Shown here: positions 16,597 to 25,317 of the stretch, piece after piece
How positions within the stretch are numbered: the stretch's first letter is position 1
Layout of the letters: each line of letters opens with the position of its first letter
Source: JBCCJA01 sp039045975
GTDB taxonomy: Bacteria; Planctomycetota; Planctomycetia; Planctomycetales; Planctomycetaceae
Assembly (NCBI GenBank): GCA_039045975.1
Contig: JBCCJA010000003.1
Location: 1 to 64,000 of the forward strand
Direction of reading: 5' to 3'
DNA: 64,000 nt
The notes under the pieces: model-generated
What the model was told of the DNA's origin: nothing
The model's input: the letters and a program-made list of their open reading frames with translations, nothing else
The model's database searches: none
Translations under genes and position numbers: made by a program

Positions 16597-17460
16597 ATGA
16601 GCCGAGAGATTCGTCCGCACGTCGTCCGCGACCGGGAGGCGTTACGAGACGCCGTGCGGGGCCTGCGTGCGTCGGGCCGGCGGGTCGGACTGGTCCCGAC
16701 GATGGGGGCCCTCCACGCCGGGCACCGCGCCTTGATGGCCGAGGCGCGGGACGCGGGTGAGGCGGTCGTCGTGTCGATCTTCGTGAACCCGGCGCAGTTC
16801 GACGCGGCAGACGATCTCGCCGCGTACCCGCGGACGTTCGAGGCCGACCTCGCCGCCTGTGCCGAAGAAGGCGTCGACGTCGTCTTCGCCCCGCCGCCCG
16901 ACGCCGTCTATCGCGGCGGGCATGAGACCTGGGTCGAGGTCGGCGGGGTCTCGGCCGATCTCGAGGGGGCTTACCGGCCGGGCCACTTCCGCGGCGTCGC
17001 GACCGTCGTATTGAAGCTGTTGAACATGGCCGCGGCCGACCGGGCCTATTTCGGCCGGAAGGATTTCCAGCAGTTGAAGCTGATCGAACGGCTCGTCGCC
17101 GACCTCGATGTGCCGGTCGAGATCGTCCCGGTCGAGACGGTCCGGGAGGCCGACGGGCTCGCTTTGAGCAGCCGCAACGTCCGGCTCGACTCCGACGCAA
17201 GGCGGCGGGCCCTGTCCCTGTCTCGCGTCCTGAACGAGGCCCGGGGGACGCTGCTCGACGGCGAGGCCGACATCGCCGCGGTCGAGGCCGGCATGCTCGC
17301 GGGTCTGCGTGACGCCGGGGCGGCGGCCGATTATGCCGTCGTGCGGGACGCCGACACGCTCACGCCGCTCGATCGGCCGGCCCCGCGGATGGTCGCCCTC
17401 GTCGCCGCGACCGTCGGCGGCGTACGCTTGATCGATAACGTCTCGGTCGAGCGGGCGTGA
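16597..17460 (+). CDS. panC: Pantothenate synthetase (pantoate--beta-alanine ligase)
   Basis: 287 residues. It joins pantoate and beta-alanine using ATP to make pantothenate, in the coenzyme A pathway. The HIGH-like nucleotide motif is PTMGALHAGH (about residues 32-41), YFGRKDFQQLKLI is the family signature around residue 150, and LALSSRNVRL is the KMSKS-like loop. Length is normal for PanC. Other pan genes are not in the window. lgt follows after 94 bases in the same direction. Confidence 0.96.
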   Translation: MSREIRPHVVRDREALRDAVRGLRASGRRVGLVPTMGALHAGHRALMAEARDAGEAVVVSIFVNPAQFDAADDLAAYPRTFEADLAACAEEGVDVVFAPPPDAVYRGGHETWVEVGGVSADLEGAYRPGHFRGVATVVLKLLNMAAADRAYFGRKDFQQLKLIERLVADLDVPVEIVPVETVREADGLALSSRNVRLDSDARRRALSLSRVLNEARGTLLDGEADIAAVEAGMLAGLRDAGAAADYAVVRDADTLTPLDRPAPRMVALVAATVGGVRLIDNVSVERA

Positions 17461-17554
17461 ACGCCACGGGGGACTCGCCGGTTCGACTGTCGGCGGGCTT
17501 CCCGAAGTTGTACAAGCCGATCGCCCGACCCGTCCGATCCGGTTCGCGAATCCG

Positions 17555-18631
17555 ATGCGGCAGATCCTCTTCTACATCCACGCCGACTCGCTGTTCTCGT
17601 TCGCACCGATCGAGGGCGTCGCGGCGGTCGGCTTCGTCGTGCCGATCCTGATGTGGGTCGCATACACGCTCGGCTTCGGCTGGTGGCAGAGCCGGTCGCC
17701 GGGCGGCGGGGGGCTGCGCGGGCCGTTGATCTCGGCCGCCGTCGGGGCCGCGGTTTTGTCCTGCGTGCCGGCTGTGTTCGGGGCCCGGCTCGCTCCGGGC
17801 ATTCCCGTTTACGGCTACGGGCTGATGGTGTTCCTCGGGTTCATCACGGGCGGTCTGTGGGCGGCCCGGCGGGCCCGCTCGGTCGGCATCGACCCGGAGG
17901 TGATCTGGGACCTGCTGACGTGGTTCTTCGTCGCCGGCATCGGCGGGGCGAGGCTGTTCTTCTTGGTGCAGTATTCCGACAAGGTGTATTCGCCCGGGAT
18001 GTCGCTCGGTGGGCGTGTGTTCGCGACGTTCAATCTCTCCAACGGCGGGCTCGTCCTGTTCGGCGGCGTGATCGCGGTCGTGGCCGCGATGTTGATCTTC
18101 TGTCGCGTCCGCAAGGTTTCGCTGTTGCTGATCGGCGACGTGATCGTGCCGTCGTTTTTCGTCGGGCTCGCGTTCGGGCGGATCGGCTGTCTGCTCAACG
18201 GCTGCTGCTACGGCAACGCGTGTGCGTACCCGTGGGGGATCGAGTTCCCGCAGGGCAGTGTGACGCACACCGCGCTCGTTATGCGGGGCTTCCTCGACGC
18301 CGCGGCCCCGTCGACCTACCCGCTGCACCCGACTCAGATCTACAGCGCGGTCAACGCCGCGATGCTGGCGTGGCTGACGTCGGGCGTGTTCAAGACGCGG
18401 CCGCGTCACGGGGTCGTGCTCGCGCTCGCGTTGATCGTTTATCCCTTCACGCGGTTCATGATCGAGATCATCCGCGGAGACGAGGGCGGACAGTTCGGCA
18501 CCGAGTTGACGATCTCCCAGTGGGTCAGCCTCGGGCTGTCGGCCTCGGGGTTGGTGCTCGCCGCGGTGCTCGCGTTACGCGGCCGCGGGCCGGACGGACG
18601 ACCGACCGACGCGGTCCCGGCCGCGGGGTAA
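17555..18631 (+). CDS. lgt: Prolipoprotein diacylglyceryl transferase
   Basis: 358 residues with about seven membrane helices. Lgt moves diacylglycerol from phosphatidylglycerol to the lipobox cysteine of prolipoproteins at the inner membrane. Supporting motifs are GYGLMVFLGFITGG, FGRIGCLLNGCCYG (the GRxGN/C signature region with the key Arg), HPTQIYSAVNA and FTRFMIEIIRGDE. The N-terminal extension of about 75 residues with an extra helix is longer than in E. coli. Probable substrates in this window are the lipobox proteins at 38233-39012 and 40656-41549. Only seven bases separate it from the ECF sigma gene. Confidence 0.94.
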   Translation: MRQILFYIHADSLFSFAPIEGVAAVGFVVPILMWVAYTLGFGWWQSRSPGGGGLRGPLISAAVGAAVLSCVPAVFGARLAPGIPVYGYGLMVFLGFITGGLWAARRARSVGIDPEVIWDLLTWFFVAGIGGARLFFLVQYSDKVYSPGMSLGGRVFATFNLSNGGLVLFGGVIAVVAAMLIFCRVRKVSLLLIGDVIVPSFFVGLAFGRIGCLLNGCCYGNACAYPWGIEFPQGSVTHTALVMRGFLDAAAPSTYPLHPTQIYSAVNAAMLAWLTSGVFKTRPRHGVVLALALIVYPFTRFMIEIIRGDEGGQFGTELTISQWVSLGLSASGLVLAAVLALRGRGPDGRPTDAVPAAG

Positions 18632-18638
18632 CGCCCGA

Positions 18639-19304
18639 ATGAGCCGCGCCCCGTCGCCGCCGCCCGAGGTTTCGCCGACGGAGGCGGAGAAATCGGGAAC
18701 GCGCCGCACGGTTCCGGCGTCGGTCGATGACGACGTCCCGCCCGACGCGGAACTCGCCCGCCGGACCGCCGCGGGCGAAGCCGCCGCGTTCGAAACACTG
18801 GTCGCCCGGCACCACGGCCGGGTGTACCGCTTCCTCGCCTCATTCCTCCGCTCGCCCGAAGACGCCGCCGACGTGACCCAGGAAACGTTCCTCAACGCCT
18901 ACCGAAACGCCGGCTCGTTCCGGGGCGAGGCGGCGTTCCGCACGTGGCTGCTGCGGATCGCCCGCCACGCCGGGGTCAGCCGGCTCCGCGCGACGAAACG
19001 CCGCGGCGAGCTCGGCCGAAGCGCCCCGGGCGGGGACGTCGGCGACGCCGCCGACCGGGCGAACACCGCCCTGCCCGATCCTGCCGTCGCGGCCGACGTC
19101 GCCGACCGCCGCCGCGTCGTCCGCGACGCGATCGACGCCCTGCCCGAAGACCAGCGGGCCGTCGTCCTGCTACGCGAGGTCGAAGGCCTCGACTACGACG
19201 CGATCGCCGCGGCGCTCGAAGTCCCGGTCGGCACCGTCCGCAGCCGGCTGCACCGGGCCCGTGAGGCGTTGCGTCTGAAACTCGAACCTTACGTCCGGTC
19301 CTAA
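18639..19304 (+). CDS. ECF-type RNA polymerase sigma factor
   Basis: 221 residues. A disordered 40-residue lead precedes region 2 (FETLVARHHGRVYRFLASFL, then DAADVTQETFLNAYRN and FRTWLLRIARH). A linker leads to region 4 (LPEDQRAVVLLREVEGLDYD and VPVGTVRSRLHRAREALR). This is the minimal ECF architecture without region 3. The anti-sigma-like gene begins eight bases after its stop, and lgt ends seven bases before it, so envelope-stress control of this operon is plausible. The ECF subgroup was not determined. Confidence 0.93.
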   Translation: MSRAPSPPPEVSPTEAEKSGTRRTVPASVDDDVPPDAELARRTAAGEAAAFETLVARHHGRVYRFLASFLRSPEDAADVTQETFLNAYRNAGSFRGEAAFRTWLLRIARHAGVSRLRATKRRGELGRSAPGGDVGDAADRANTALPDPAVAADVADRRRVVRDAIDALPEDQRAVVLLREVEGLDYDAIAAALEVPVGTVRSRLHRAREALRLKLEPYVRS

Positions 19305-19312
19305 GCTTCCGC

Positions 19313-20551
19313 GTGAGCAGTCCCGACACCCCGCCGCCCGACGAACTCCTCTCGGCCCACCTCGACGGTGAGCTGACGGGCGAGGCCCGCGCCGAGGCCG
19401 AACGACGCGTCGGCGAAGAGACCGCGACGGCGTCGCTGGTCGAGACGTGGCGTTCGATCGGCGAGGCGGTCCGTGATGCCGAGGCGGCCGAAGTCCCGGC
19501 CGATCTGGCGGGTCGGATCGTTGACGCGGCGGCGTCATCGGTCGTACGTCCGCCCGTAAGGATGTTTTCCCCGGGCCGGCTCGCGGCGGGAGCTTTGGCC
19601 GCGACGGTCGTTGTGACGGCGGGGATATATTTCTCCGGCGTGGCCCCGACGCCCGACGCGGCGGTCACGACGGCCGTGCCCGAAAGTCTGCCCGAAGTCG
19701 TGGCCGCCCCGCGGGCGGTGTCGGGCGGCGAGACGCCCGGGACCGCCGGCGAGGTAAGCCTTGAGTCCTATCGCGAGGAGATTGCGTCCGCGTCGCCTGC
19801 AACGACCGAAGTCGGCCCGGCCGAGCCGGCGGCCGATTCGTTCGGGATCGTCGCGACGGACGCCGCCGATCTCGCCGAATCGCTCGTGCTCGACGCGGAG
19901 CGCGAGGCGTTCCCGACGCCTCCGGTCGCCGCCGTCCCGGCCCCCGCGAGCGTGCCGACGCCGCCTAGTGTAGGTCCGCCGCTCGTGATTCGCGTCGCGT
20001 CGTCCGACCCCGAATCGCTCCGCGCGAGGCTCACGGCGTTGGTGACCGACCCGTTCGGCGAGGCCAACAAAACGACCGACACGGACGCCGAAGACGAGGC
20101 CGCCGGAGGTGTAGTCCTCGACGGATTCGGCCGGACGAGTAACACGCTCGGCGATGCGTGGTCCGGCGGGTTCGCCGCGCGGGCTCAGACGCTCGTACCG
20201 GCCGAGCCGGTCGCGATCGACGACGCCGTGTTCGGAATGCTCGACGCCGAGATGCTCGGCCGGATCGAAGACACGTTGCGCGGTGACGACATCGTGTCCG
20301 CCTGGTCGACGGCCGAAGAGCCGCGGCCGGCGACCGTCGCGAGGGGACGCATCGTCGATGACCTCAGGCCCGGCGTCTCCGACCTCGGGGTCGCGAAAGA
20401 GTCCGGTGAAGATGTCGAGCCGACGAGACGTTCACGACGATCGTTTGCCGGGTTCGTCGGCTTCCGGCCCGTTTACTTTGTGATCGCCGAAGCCGAAGAC
20501 AGCCCGTCGGCCGCCGCTCCGAGCGAGGCGGCCGAGGCCCCGAACAAGTAG
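19313..20551 (+). CDS. Membrane anti-sigma factor candidate
   Basis: 412 residues from GTG 19313. The cytoplasmic N-terminus has the RseA/MucA-like LLSAHLDGELTGEARAEAER followed by TWRSIGEAVR. I see no zinc-finger HxxxCxxC. One membrane helix (RLAAGALAATVVVTAGIYFS) lies at about residues 85-105. The remaining 300 residues are outside the membrane: Ala/Glu/Pro-rich, with folded-looking parts around PLVIRVASSDPESLRARLTA and AIDDAVFGMLDAEMLGRIED. Position directly after the ECF sigma gene supports sigma sequestration. The last 79 bases overlap the convergent sppA gene. Confidence 0.8.
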   Translation: MSSPDTPPPDELLSAHLDGELTGEARAEAERRVGEETATASLVETWRSIGEAVRDAEAAEVPADLAGRIVDAAASSVVRPPVRMFSPGRLAAGALAATVVVTAGIYFSGVAPTPDAAVTTAVPESLPEVVAAPRAVSGGETPGTAGEVSLESYREEIASASPATTEVGPAEPAADSFGIVATDAADLAESLVLDAEREAFPTPPVAAVPAPASVPTPPSVGPPLVIRVASSDPESLRARLTALVTDPFGEANKTTDTDAEDEAAGGVVLDGFGRTSNTLGDAWSGGFAARAQTLVPAEPVAIDDAVFGMLDAEMLGRIEDTLRGDDIVSAWSTAEEPRPATVARGRIVDDLRPGVSDLGVAKESGEDVEPTRRSRRSFAGFVGFRPVYFVIAEAEDSPSAAAPSEAAEAPNK

Positions 20552-21534
20552 TACGCCCGGGGCCGGGCCGCGTCGGCGAGGCGGTCCGCGACGTCTGAAA
20601 CCTGCCCGCCCCGGATCCGGTCGGTCGTCGCCCGGATCAGCCCTCCGAACAGCGACGACCAGTCGGGCGGGTGGCGGTACTTGACGACCTTCGCGGACGT
20701 CAGCCCGAGCTTCGTTTTCAGAAACTCGAGCGCGTCGTCGTCGTAACCGAGCTCGTCGACGAGGCCGTTTTCTAAGGCCTGGTCGGCGGTGTAGATCTGG
20801 CCGGTCGCGAGTTCGCGGACGGCGGCCTCGTCGAGGTCGGGCCGGCCGGCGACGATGACGTCGACGAATTTCGAAAACGACTCGTCCAAGACTTCGCCCC
20901 AGACGGCCCGCTCGCCGTCGGAGAGCGGGCTGAGCGGGTTGAGCGCGTCCTTGTACGGGCCCGTCTTCAGCGAGTCGGACGCGACGCCGAATTTCTCGCC
21001 GAAGCCGGTCAGGTCGTATCGCGGGATGATCACGCCGATCGACCCGGTCCACGTCGTCGGCTCGGCGTAGATCGTCGCGTCGGGGCCGGCGCCCATGGCG
21101 AGGTAGTACCCGCCCGATGCGGCGAGCCGCCCGAAGCTGACCGTGACCGGCTTGTCGGCCGCGAGCTCGTTCAGCCGGTGCCAGATCCGGTGGCTGTCGG
21201 CGACGAGCCCGCCCGGGCTGTCGACGACGAGCAGTACGCCGCGGACCCCGTCGTCGTCCGCGGCCGCCTCGATCTCGTCGATCACGCGACCGGTCAGCGG
21301 CGGCATGATCGTGCCCGAGACCTCGATCCGGGCGATCTTCTCAGACGCGTCGCGGTCGCCTTCGACGAACTGTTCTGCGGGCCCCTTCGAAGCGGCGACG
21401 TCGACCCGACCGCCCGACCAGAACCACCAGTTCAGCCCCAGCGACGCGAGCAAGATCAGCCAAAGCAGGCGAGACGGCCACTTCGCGCGCGGACGTTTCG
21501 GGCGCGGACGGGACGGCTCGACGGGGTCGGACAT
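20473..21534 (-). CDS. sppA: Signal peptide peptidase SppA (S49 family)
   Basis: 353 residues from ATG 21534. A basic N-terminus is followed by one membrane anchor (LLWLILLASLGLNWWFW). The S49 protease core has VDSPGG for the substrate strand, the nucleophile serine in RLAASGGYYLAMG, and the general-base lysine in SDSLKTGPYKDALNPL. The length is that of the short, Bacillus-type SppA. It digests leftover signal peptides in the membrane. It is convergent with the anti-sigma gene, and its last 26 codons overlap that gene's 3' end; both frames look intact. Confidence 0.92.
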   Translation of the reverse strand: MSDPVEPSRPRPKRPRAKWPSRLLWLILLASLGLNWWFWSGGRVDVAASKGPAEQFVEGDRDASEKIARIEVSGTIMPPLTGRVIDEIEAAADDDGVRGVLLVVDSPGGLVADSHRIWHRLNELAADKPVTVSFGRLAASGGYYLAMGAGPDATIYAEPTTWTGSIGVIIPRYDLTGFGEKFGVASDSLKTGPYKDALNPLSPLSDGERAVWGEVLDESFSKFVDVIVAGRPDLDEAAVRELATGQIYTADQALENGLVDELGYDDDALEFLKTKLGLTSAKVVKYRHPPDWSSLFGGLIRATTDRIRGGQVSDVADRLADAARPRAYYLFGASAASLGAAADGLSSASAITK

Positions 21535-21780
21535 GGCGTCGGCGTTGAAATAGGGGTTTTGCGTTGAACAGGCGGGTGCAGACGGCGGTGACGGTCGTCC
21601 GGCCGCACGACCGGTCTGGCCGGCCGGTTCGACAGAAACCGGCCGAACGGCAGGACCGGCGCGTCTCCGACGGACGATACAGGATGAAGCCGGGCCGGCC
21701 ACCCGTGTCGCGCGGTCCCGGTGCGGATCGCCGGGCACGCCCGGCGTCGGGCCGAGATGCCATTAAGACGGAGTGTGAGC

Positions 21781-24318
21781 GTGACTGATCCGATCGTGCG
21801 GACGTCCGGTGTGCCGACGGGAATCCTCGTCGCCGTCGCCTGCCTGCTCTCCGTCGTGTCCGCCGGGCCGTCCGCCGCGGCAGAACCGCAGTCTTTCACC
21901 TCGCCAGTTATGCAAGCCGGCGGGTACGCCGACGGCACGGGCGAGATCATTCAAACCCGCTACCGGCCGAGTTATCGGGGCTCATCGAACCGCCGGCCGC
22001 GTCGGCAGTCGACCGGGGCCGACAAGCCCGAAAGCGAGACGCGGCCGACGACCACTTCGGCCCCGACGGGTCAGGACGGCGAGGGCGGACGGACGCTGGT
22101 CGGTCAGGTCCGCCGATTCCTCGCCCGCCAGCAGAAGCGTCCGTCGTCGACCGGCCGCCAGGCGCCGGAGGCCCCTCAGTTCGTCGCCGTCGACCTGAAG
22201 ACCCCGCCCCGCCCCACGTCCGCGGTCCCCGACTTCGTCGCGGTCGATCTCGACGCGAAGCCCGCAGGTCAGGAACGGGCCGTCCGGGAGTCGACCGCCC
22301 GCCCGACGAACTCCGCGACACAAGTCTCCGGGGTCCTCCGGACGCGGCAGACCGGTCCCTCGATGCTCGATCTGATCGCCGAGAAGGGCCCGCGTGACAC
22401 GCGGTCGAGCTCTCCGGCCCGTGCCACGACTTCCCGACCCCGCGCCGAGAAGCCCGTCGCGAAGACCGACGCGACCTCCGGCGGATTCGGGTTCGCCCCC
22501 GTCCCCCTGAACGGAGTGGCCGCCGCATCCCGGCCCGAACCGGCCGCGGAAAAGCCGGTCGCCGCCCCTGCCTCGGCCGCACCGGCCGATTCGCCGCGTC
22601 TGCGACCCGTCGTGTCGACGCCAGCTCCTGCCGCCGAACCGGTGCAGACGGTTTCGACCGACGCCGGCCGCACTCCGGCGTCCCCGGCGGCCGCTTCGCG
22701 GCCACGCGGTCGCAGGTCTTTGTTCGGCATGTTGAGGTCACGGATGGGCGGGAAAGAGTCTCCCGAAGTCGTCGCGGGCGGTAACGACCCGACCGTCGTC
22801 CCCGAGCCCCCGCCGTTCGTCATCCCGCGTAACAGCCGTCCGTTGCCGACGCTCAGCGTCGCCGCCGCGGACGAAGTCGAGTCCGGCACCCCGACGGCCC
22901 CGGCCGCCGCCGGCGAGCCCGTCGGTTCGGAAGAGCTCGACGAACTGCTCGCCGAGTTCGACTTCGAAGCTTTCACCGGACCGTCGGAGCGGTCGGCCCC
23001 GGCCGCGCCTTCTGCTCCCGCCGCCGCCGCCGCGCCGGCCGCGGAGCCGACTCCGGCCCCTGTCGTCGCGACGGCGTCGGCCGCGGACTCGGAAACACCC
23101 GAAGAGACGTCTCGTGATGAAGACGCCGAGGGACGCCTCGATCGGGCCGACCTCGATGCCCTCTTCGCCGAACTCGATAACAACGACGCCGACGAAACCG
23201 ACCTGCCGACGGAAACCGCGGAGTCGGCCGCCGAAGCCGACGTCGAAGTGAACGCCCCTGCCGCCGACCCCGACGCGATCCTCGACGCTCTGCTCGCCGA
23301 CGTGACGGCATCGGCGGAACCGACGTCGGACGTCGGGCCGGCCGAGGAAGACGCGGTCATCGACCTGCCGCTGACCGAACTGAATCTCGGCGAAGCGACC
23401 GAGACGGCCGGGTCCGAAAAGTCTGGCATCTCGGCCCCGCTCGACGAGTCGATCGCGACCGACCGGGAGGAGGAACGGCTGCCGCTGATCGTCGCCCGCG
23501 AGTCTTCGCCGGCCGCAGACGTTTCACGCACCGAGCAAACCCCGGAGATCGCTGCGGCGGCGGCCCCCGTGATCTCGAAAGAGCCGGAGCCGGCGGCGGC
23601 GACCGAGCCTGAGACCGAGATCGAGCCGGAAACCGAACCCGCCCCGACGCTCGTCGCTGAGCGGCCCGCCCCGGAAACTCCGACCGTCACGGCCGCGAAA
23701 CCGACGCTGCCCGCCGAGCCGACGCCCGTCGCGACGGAAGAAGTCACGCCCGACTTCGCCGATGAGGACGCGGCCGACGACTTCGAACTGTTCGCCGCCG
23801 TCGATCTCGACACGCCACAGCCGGAAGACGACCTCGTCCCCGACGACGACATCCCCGGCTACGCCCACGTACCGGCCGACGGGACCCGATCGGACGCCCC
23901 GGCCGAACTGAGCCCCGAGCAGCGGGTCGCCGCCGCGACGCCGGAGGAGAGCTACCGCATGCGACTGCTCCGCCGTCTCGAGGAGCGGGCCGGCCTCGGC
24001 GGCTTCCAGGGCTTCTGTCCGGTCGTCCTGCGTGACGCCCGCGACCTGATCGACGCCAGCCCGGAGCACGTCTCGATCTTCGAGGCGGTCGCGTACGAGT
24101 TCTCGACCTCCGACGCCCGGCGTCGCTTCCGGGCCGACCCGACCCGCTACGCCCCGGTCAACGGCGGTCACGACGTCGTGCTGACCGCGGCGGGCGAAGT
24201 CGGCACGCAGGGCACGCTGTTGCACGCGGCCTGGTACCGGGACCGCCTGTACCTGTTCCGCAATCCGGCGTCGCTGAAAATCTTCCAGGACAACCCGTCG
24301 CGGTTCGAAATGCCTTGA
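21781..24318 (+). CDS. Long disordered secreted protein with C-terminal YHS-like domains
   Basis: 845 residues from GTG 21781, with ACGGAG at 21768-21773; ATG 21757 is an in-frame alternative. A signal peptide (GILVAVACLLSVVSAGPSAA) precedes about 650 residues of low-complexity Ala/Pro/Glu/Asp/Ser sequence with recurring acidic LDELLAEFDFE and LDALFAELDNN segments. Residues about 730-845 fold: GFQGFCPVVLRDARDLIDAS, then AYEFSTSDARRRFRADPTRYAP, and WYRDRLYLFRNPASLKIFQDNPSRF. These are two YHS-like modules, the family known for short metal-binding or copper-related domains. Function unknown; the opposite-strand 527-codon frame is a shadow. A terminator follows at 24374. Confidence 0.8.
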   Translation: MTDPIVRTSGVPTGILVAVACLLSVVSAGPSAAAEPQSFTSPVMQAGGYADGTGEIIQTRYRPSYRGSSNRRPRRQSTGADKPESETRPTTTSAPTGQDGEGGRTLVGQVRRFLARQQKRPSSTGRQAPEAPQFVAVDLKTPPRPTSAVPDFVAVDLDAKPAGQERAVRESTARPTNSATQVSGVLRTRQTGPSMLDLIAEKGPRDTRSSSPARATTSRPRAEKPVAKTDATSGGFGFAPVPLNGVAAASRPEPAAEKPVAAPASAAPADSPRLRPVVSTPAPAAEPVQTVSTDAGRTPASPAAASRPRGRRSLFGMLRSRMGGKESPEVVAGGNDPTVVPEPPPFVIPRNSRPLPTLSVAAADEVESGTPTAPAAAGEPVGSEELDELLAEFDFEAFTGPSERSAPAAPSAPAAAAAPAAEPTPAPVVATASAADSETPEETSRDEDAEGRLDRADLDALFAELDNNDADETDLPTETAESAAEADVEVNAPAADPDAILDALLADVTASAEPTSDVGPAEEDAVIDLPLTELNLGEATETAGSEKSGISAPLDESIATDREEERLPLIVARESSPAADVSRTEQTPEIAAAAAPVISKEPEPAAATEPETEIEPETEPAPTLVAERPAPETPTVTAAKPTLPAEPTPVATEEVTPDFADEDAADDFELFAAVDLDTPQPEDDLVPDDDIPGYAHVPADGTRSDAPAELSPEQRVAAATPEESYRMRLLRRLEERAGLGGFQGFCPVVLRDARDLIDASPEHVSIFEAVAYEFSTSDARRRFRADPTRYAPVNGGHDVVLTAAGEVGTQGTLLHAAWYRDRLYLFRNPASLKIFQDNPSRFEMP

Positions 24319-24373
24319 AGCCCGTCGTGAGTTCTCGCGGACCGGCCGACCCGCGGGCCGTCTCCGCGTCGGG

Positions 24374-24404
24374 CCGCCCGACCCGCCGGGCGGTCCTTTT
24401 TCTT
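24374..24404 (+). terminator. Rho-independent terminator
   Basis: Stem CCGCCCG (24374-24380) pairs with CGGGCGG (24387-24393) across a 6-base loop and is followed by TCCTTTTTCTT. It lies 56 bases after the long secreted protein gene. Confidence 0.65.
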
Positions 24405-24441
24405 ATCCGGGAATCGGTCGGGGTTTTGTACGGGAGGACTC

Positions 24442-25317
24442 TTACAGCCCGGCCATCGAAACGCCCGCGATCGCCAGCTTCCGCCACTTCGGCAACGCGA
24501 CGCGGCCGGTGAGCACGGCCGCCGGGTCGGCCGCGATCTTCCGGAGGATGCCGCCGTACAGCCGCAGCATCGCACGGAGGACCGGTCGTCCGGCCGGCTC
24601 GAGCAGCGGCAGGAGCCGCCGGCCGCGGCGGTAGGCGTCGCGGGCACGCTCGATCTGGAATCGCAGCAAAGCTTCAACGCCGGGGGTCGGCGTGTCGGCC
24701 AGGAACGATTCGCGGGTCACGCCGAAACGGGCGCACTCGTCGGCCGGCAGGTACACCCGCCCGGCTTCGGCGTCTTCCCGGACGTCCCGCAGGATGTTGG
24801 TCAGTTGCAACGCGAAGCCGCAGTCGATGGCGGCCGCGACGGCGTCGCCGTCATCGCGGAACCCCCAGACGTGGATACAGGCCAGCCCGACCGCGCCCGC
24901 GACGCGATAACAGTAGGTTTCGAGCGCGGCGAGGTCGGCAGGCTGGGTCGGCGTCAGGTCGGACGTCACGCCCTCGATCACGTCGAGCAGGTACCGCTGG
25001 GGGATCGAGCAGTCGCGGACGACGTCGGCGATCGCCGGCAGGACGGCGGCCGAGACCGGCTCGCCTGCGACGGCCCGGTCGAATTCGGCTCTCCACGCGG
25101 CGAGGCGGCGGGCCCTCTCCGCGGTCGGTAACGATTCGTCGTCGGCGAGGTCGTCACAGACACGCATGAAGGCGTAGACGGCGTCCATCTGACGACGCTT
25201 CGCCGCCGGCAGTGGCAGGAATGTGTAGCGGAAGTTGCCGGCGGCGGCCTGCGTCAGTCGTCGGCAGGCGGCGTACGACTCGCGGAGGGTCTCCGGGTCG
25301 GTCGGCGACGCGATCAC
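24442..25317 (-). CDS. hpnD: Presqualene diphosphate synthase HpnD
   Basis: 291 residues. I chose GTG 25317, which overlaps the hpnC stop as GTGA; ATG 25374 would add 19 residues inside hpnC and no family homology. It is a trans-isoprenyl head-to-head synthase fold. YTFLPLPAAKRRQMDAVYAF precedes the first aspartate-rich motif CDDLADDE, and the second is in LTNILRDVREDAEAG with RVYLP. HpnD joins two farnesyl diphosphates to presqualene diphosphate, in the bacterial HpnC-D-E squalene route that feeds hopanoids. The phytoene/carotenoid synthase branch is the alternative assignment. HpnE is not in the window. Confidence 0.82.
   Translation of the reverse strand: MIASPTDPETLRESYAACRRLTQAAAGNFRYTFLPLPAAKRRQMDAVYAFMRVCDDLADDESLPTAERARRLAAWRAEFDRAVAGEPVSAAVLPAIADVVRDCSIPQRYLLDVIEGVTSDLTPTQPADLAALETYCYRVAGAVGLACIHVWGFRDDGDAVAAAIDCGFALQLTNILRDVREDAEAGRVYLPADECARFGVTRESFLADTPTPGVEALLRFQIERARDAYRRGRRLLPLLEPAGRPVLRAMLRLYGGILRKIAADPAAVLTGRVALPKWRKLAIAGVSMAGL

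Noticed and set aside
17653..18642. Open frame of 329 codons in another frame over lgt
   Set aside because: Arg-rich nonsense composition, while the lgt frame carries all family motifs.
22269..23852. Open frame of 527 codons on the minus strand, Ser-rich
   Set aside because: Antisense to the low-complexity secreted protein; its Ser/Ala/Gly composition is the complement of the Ala/Glu/Pro codons.
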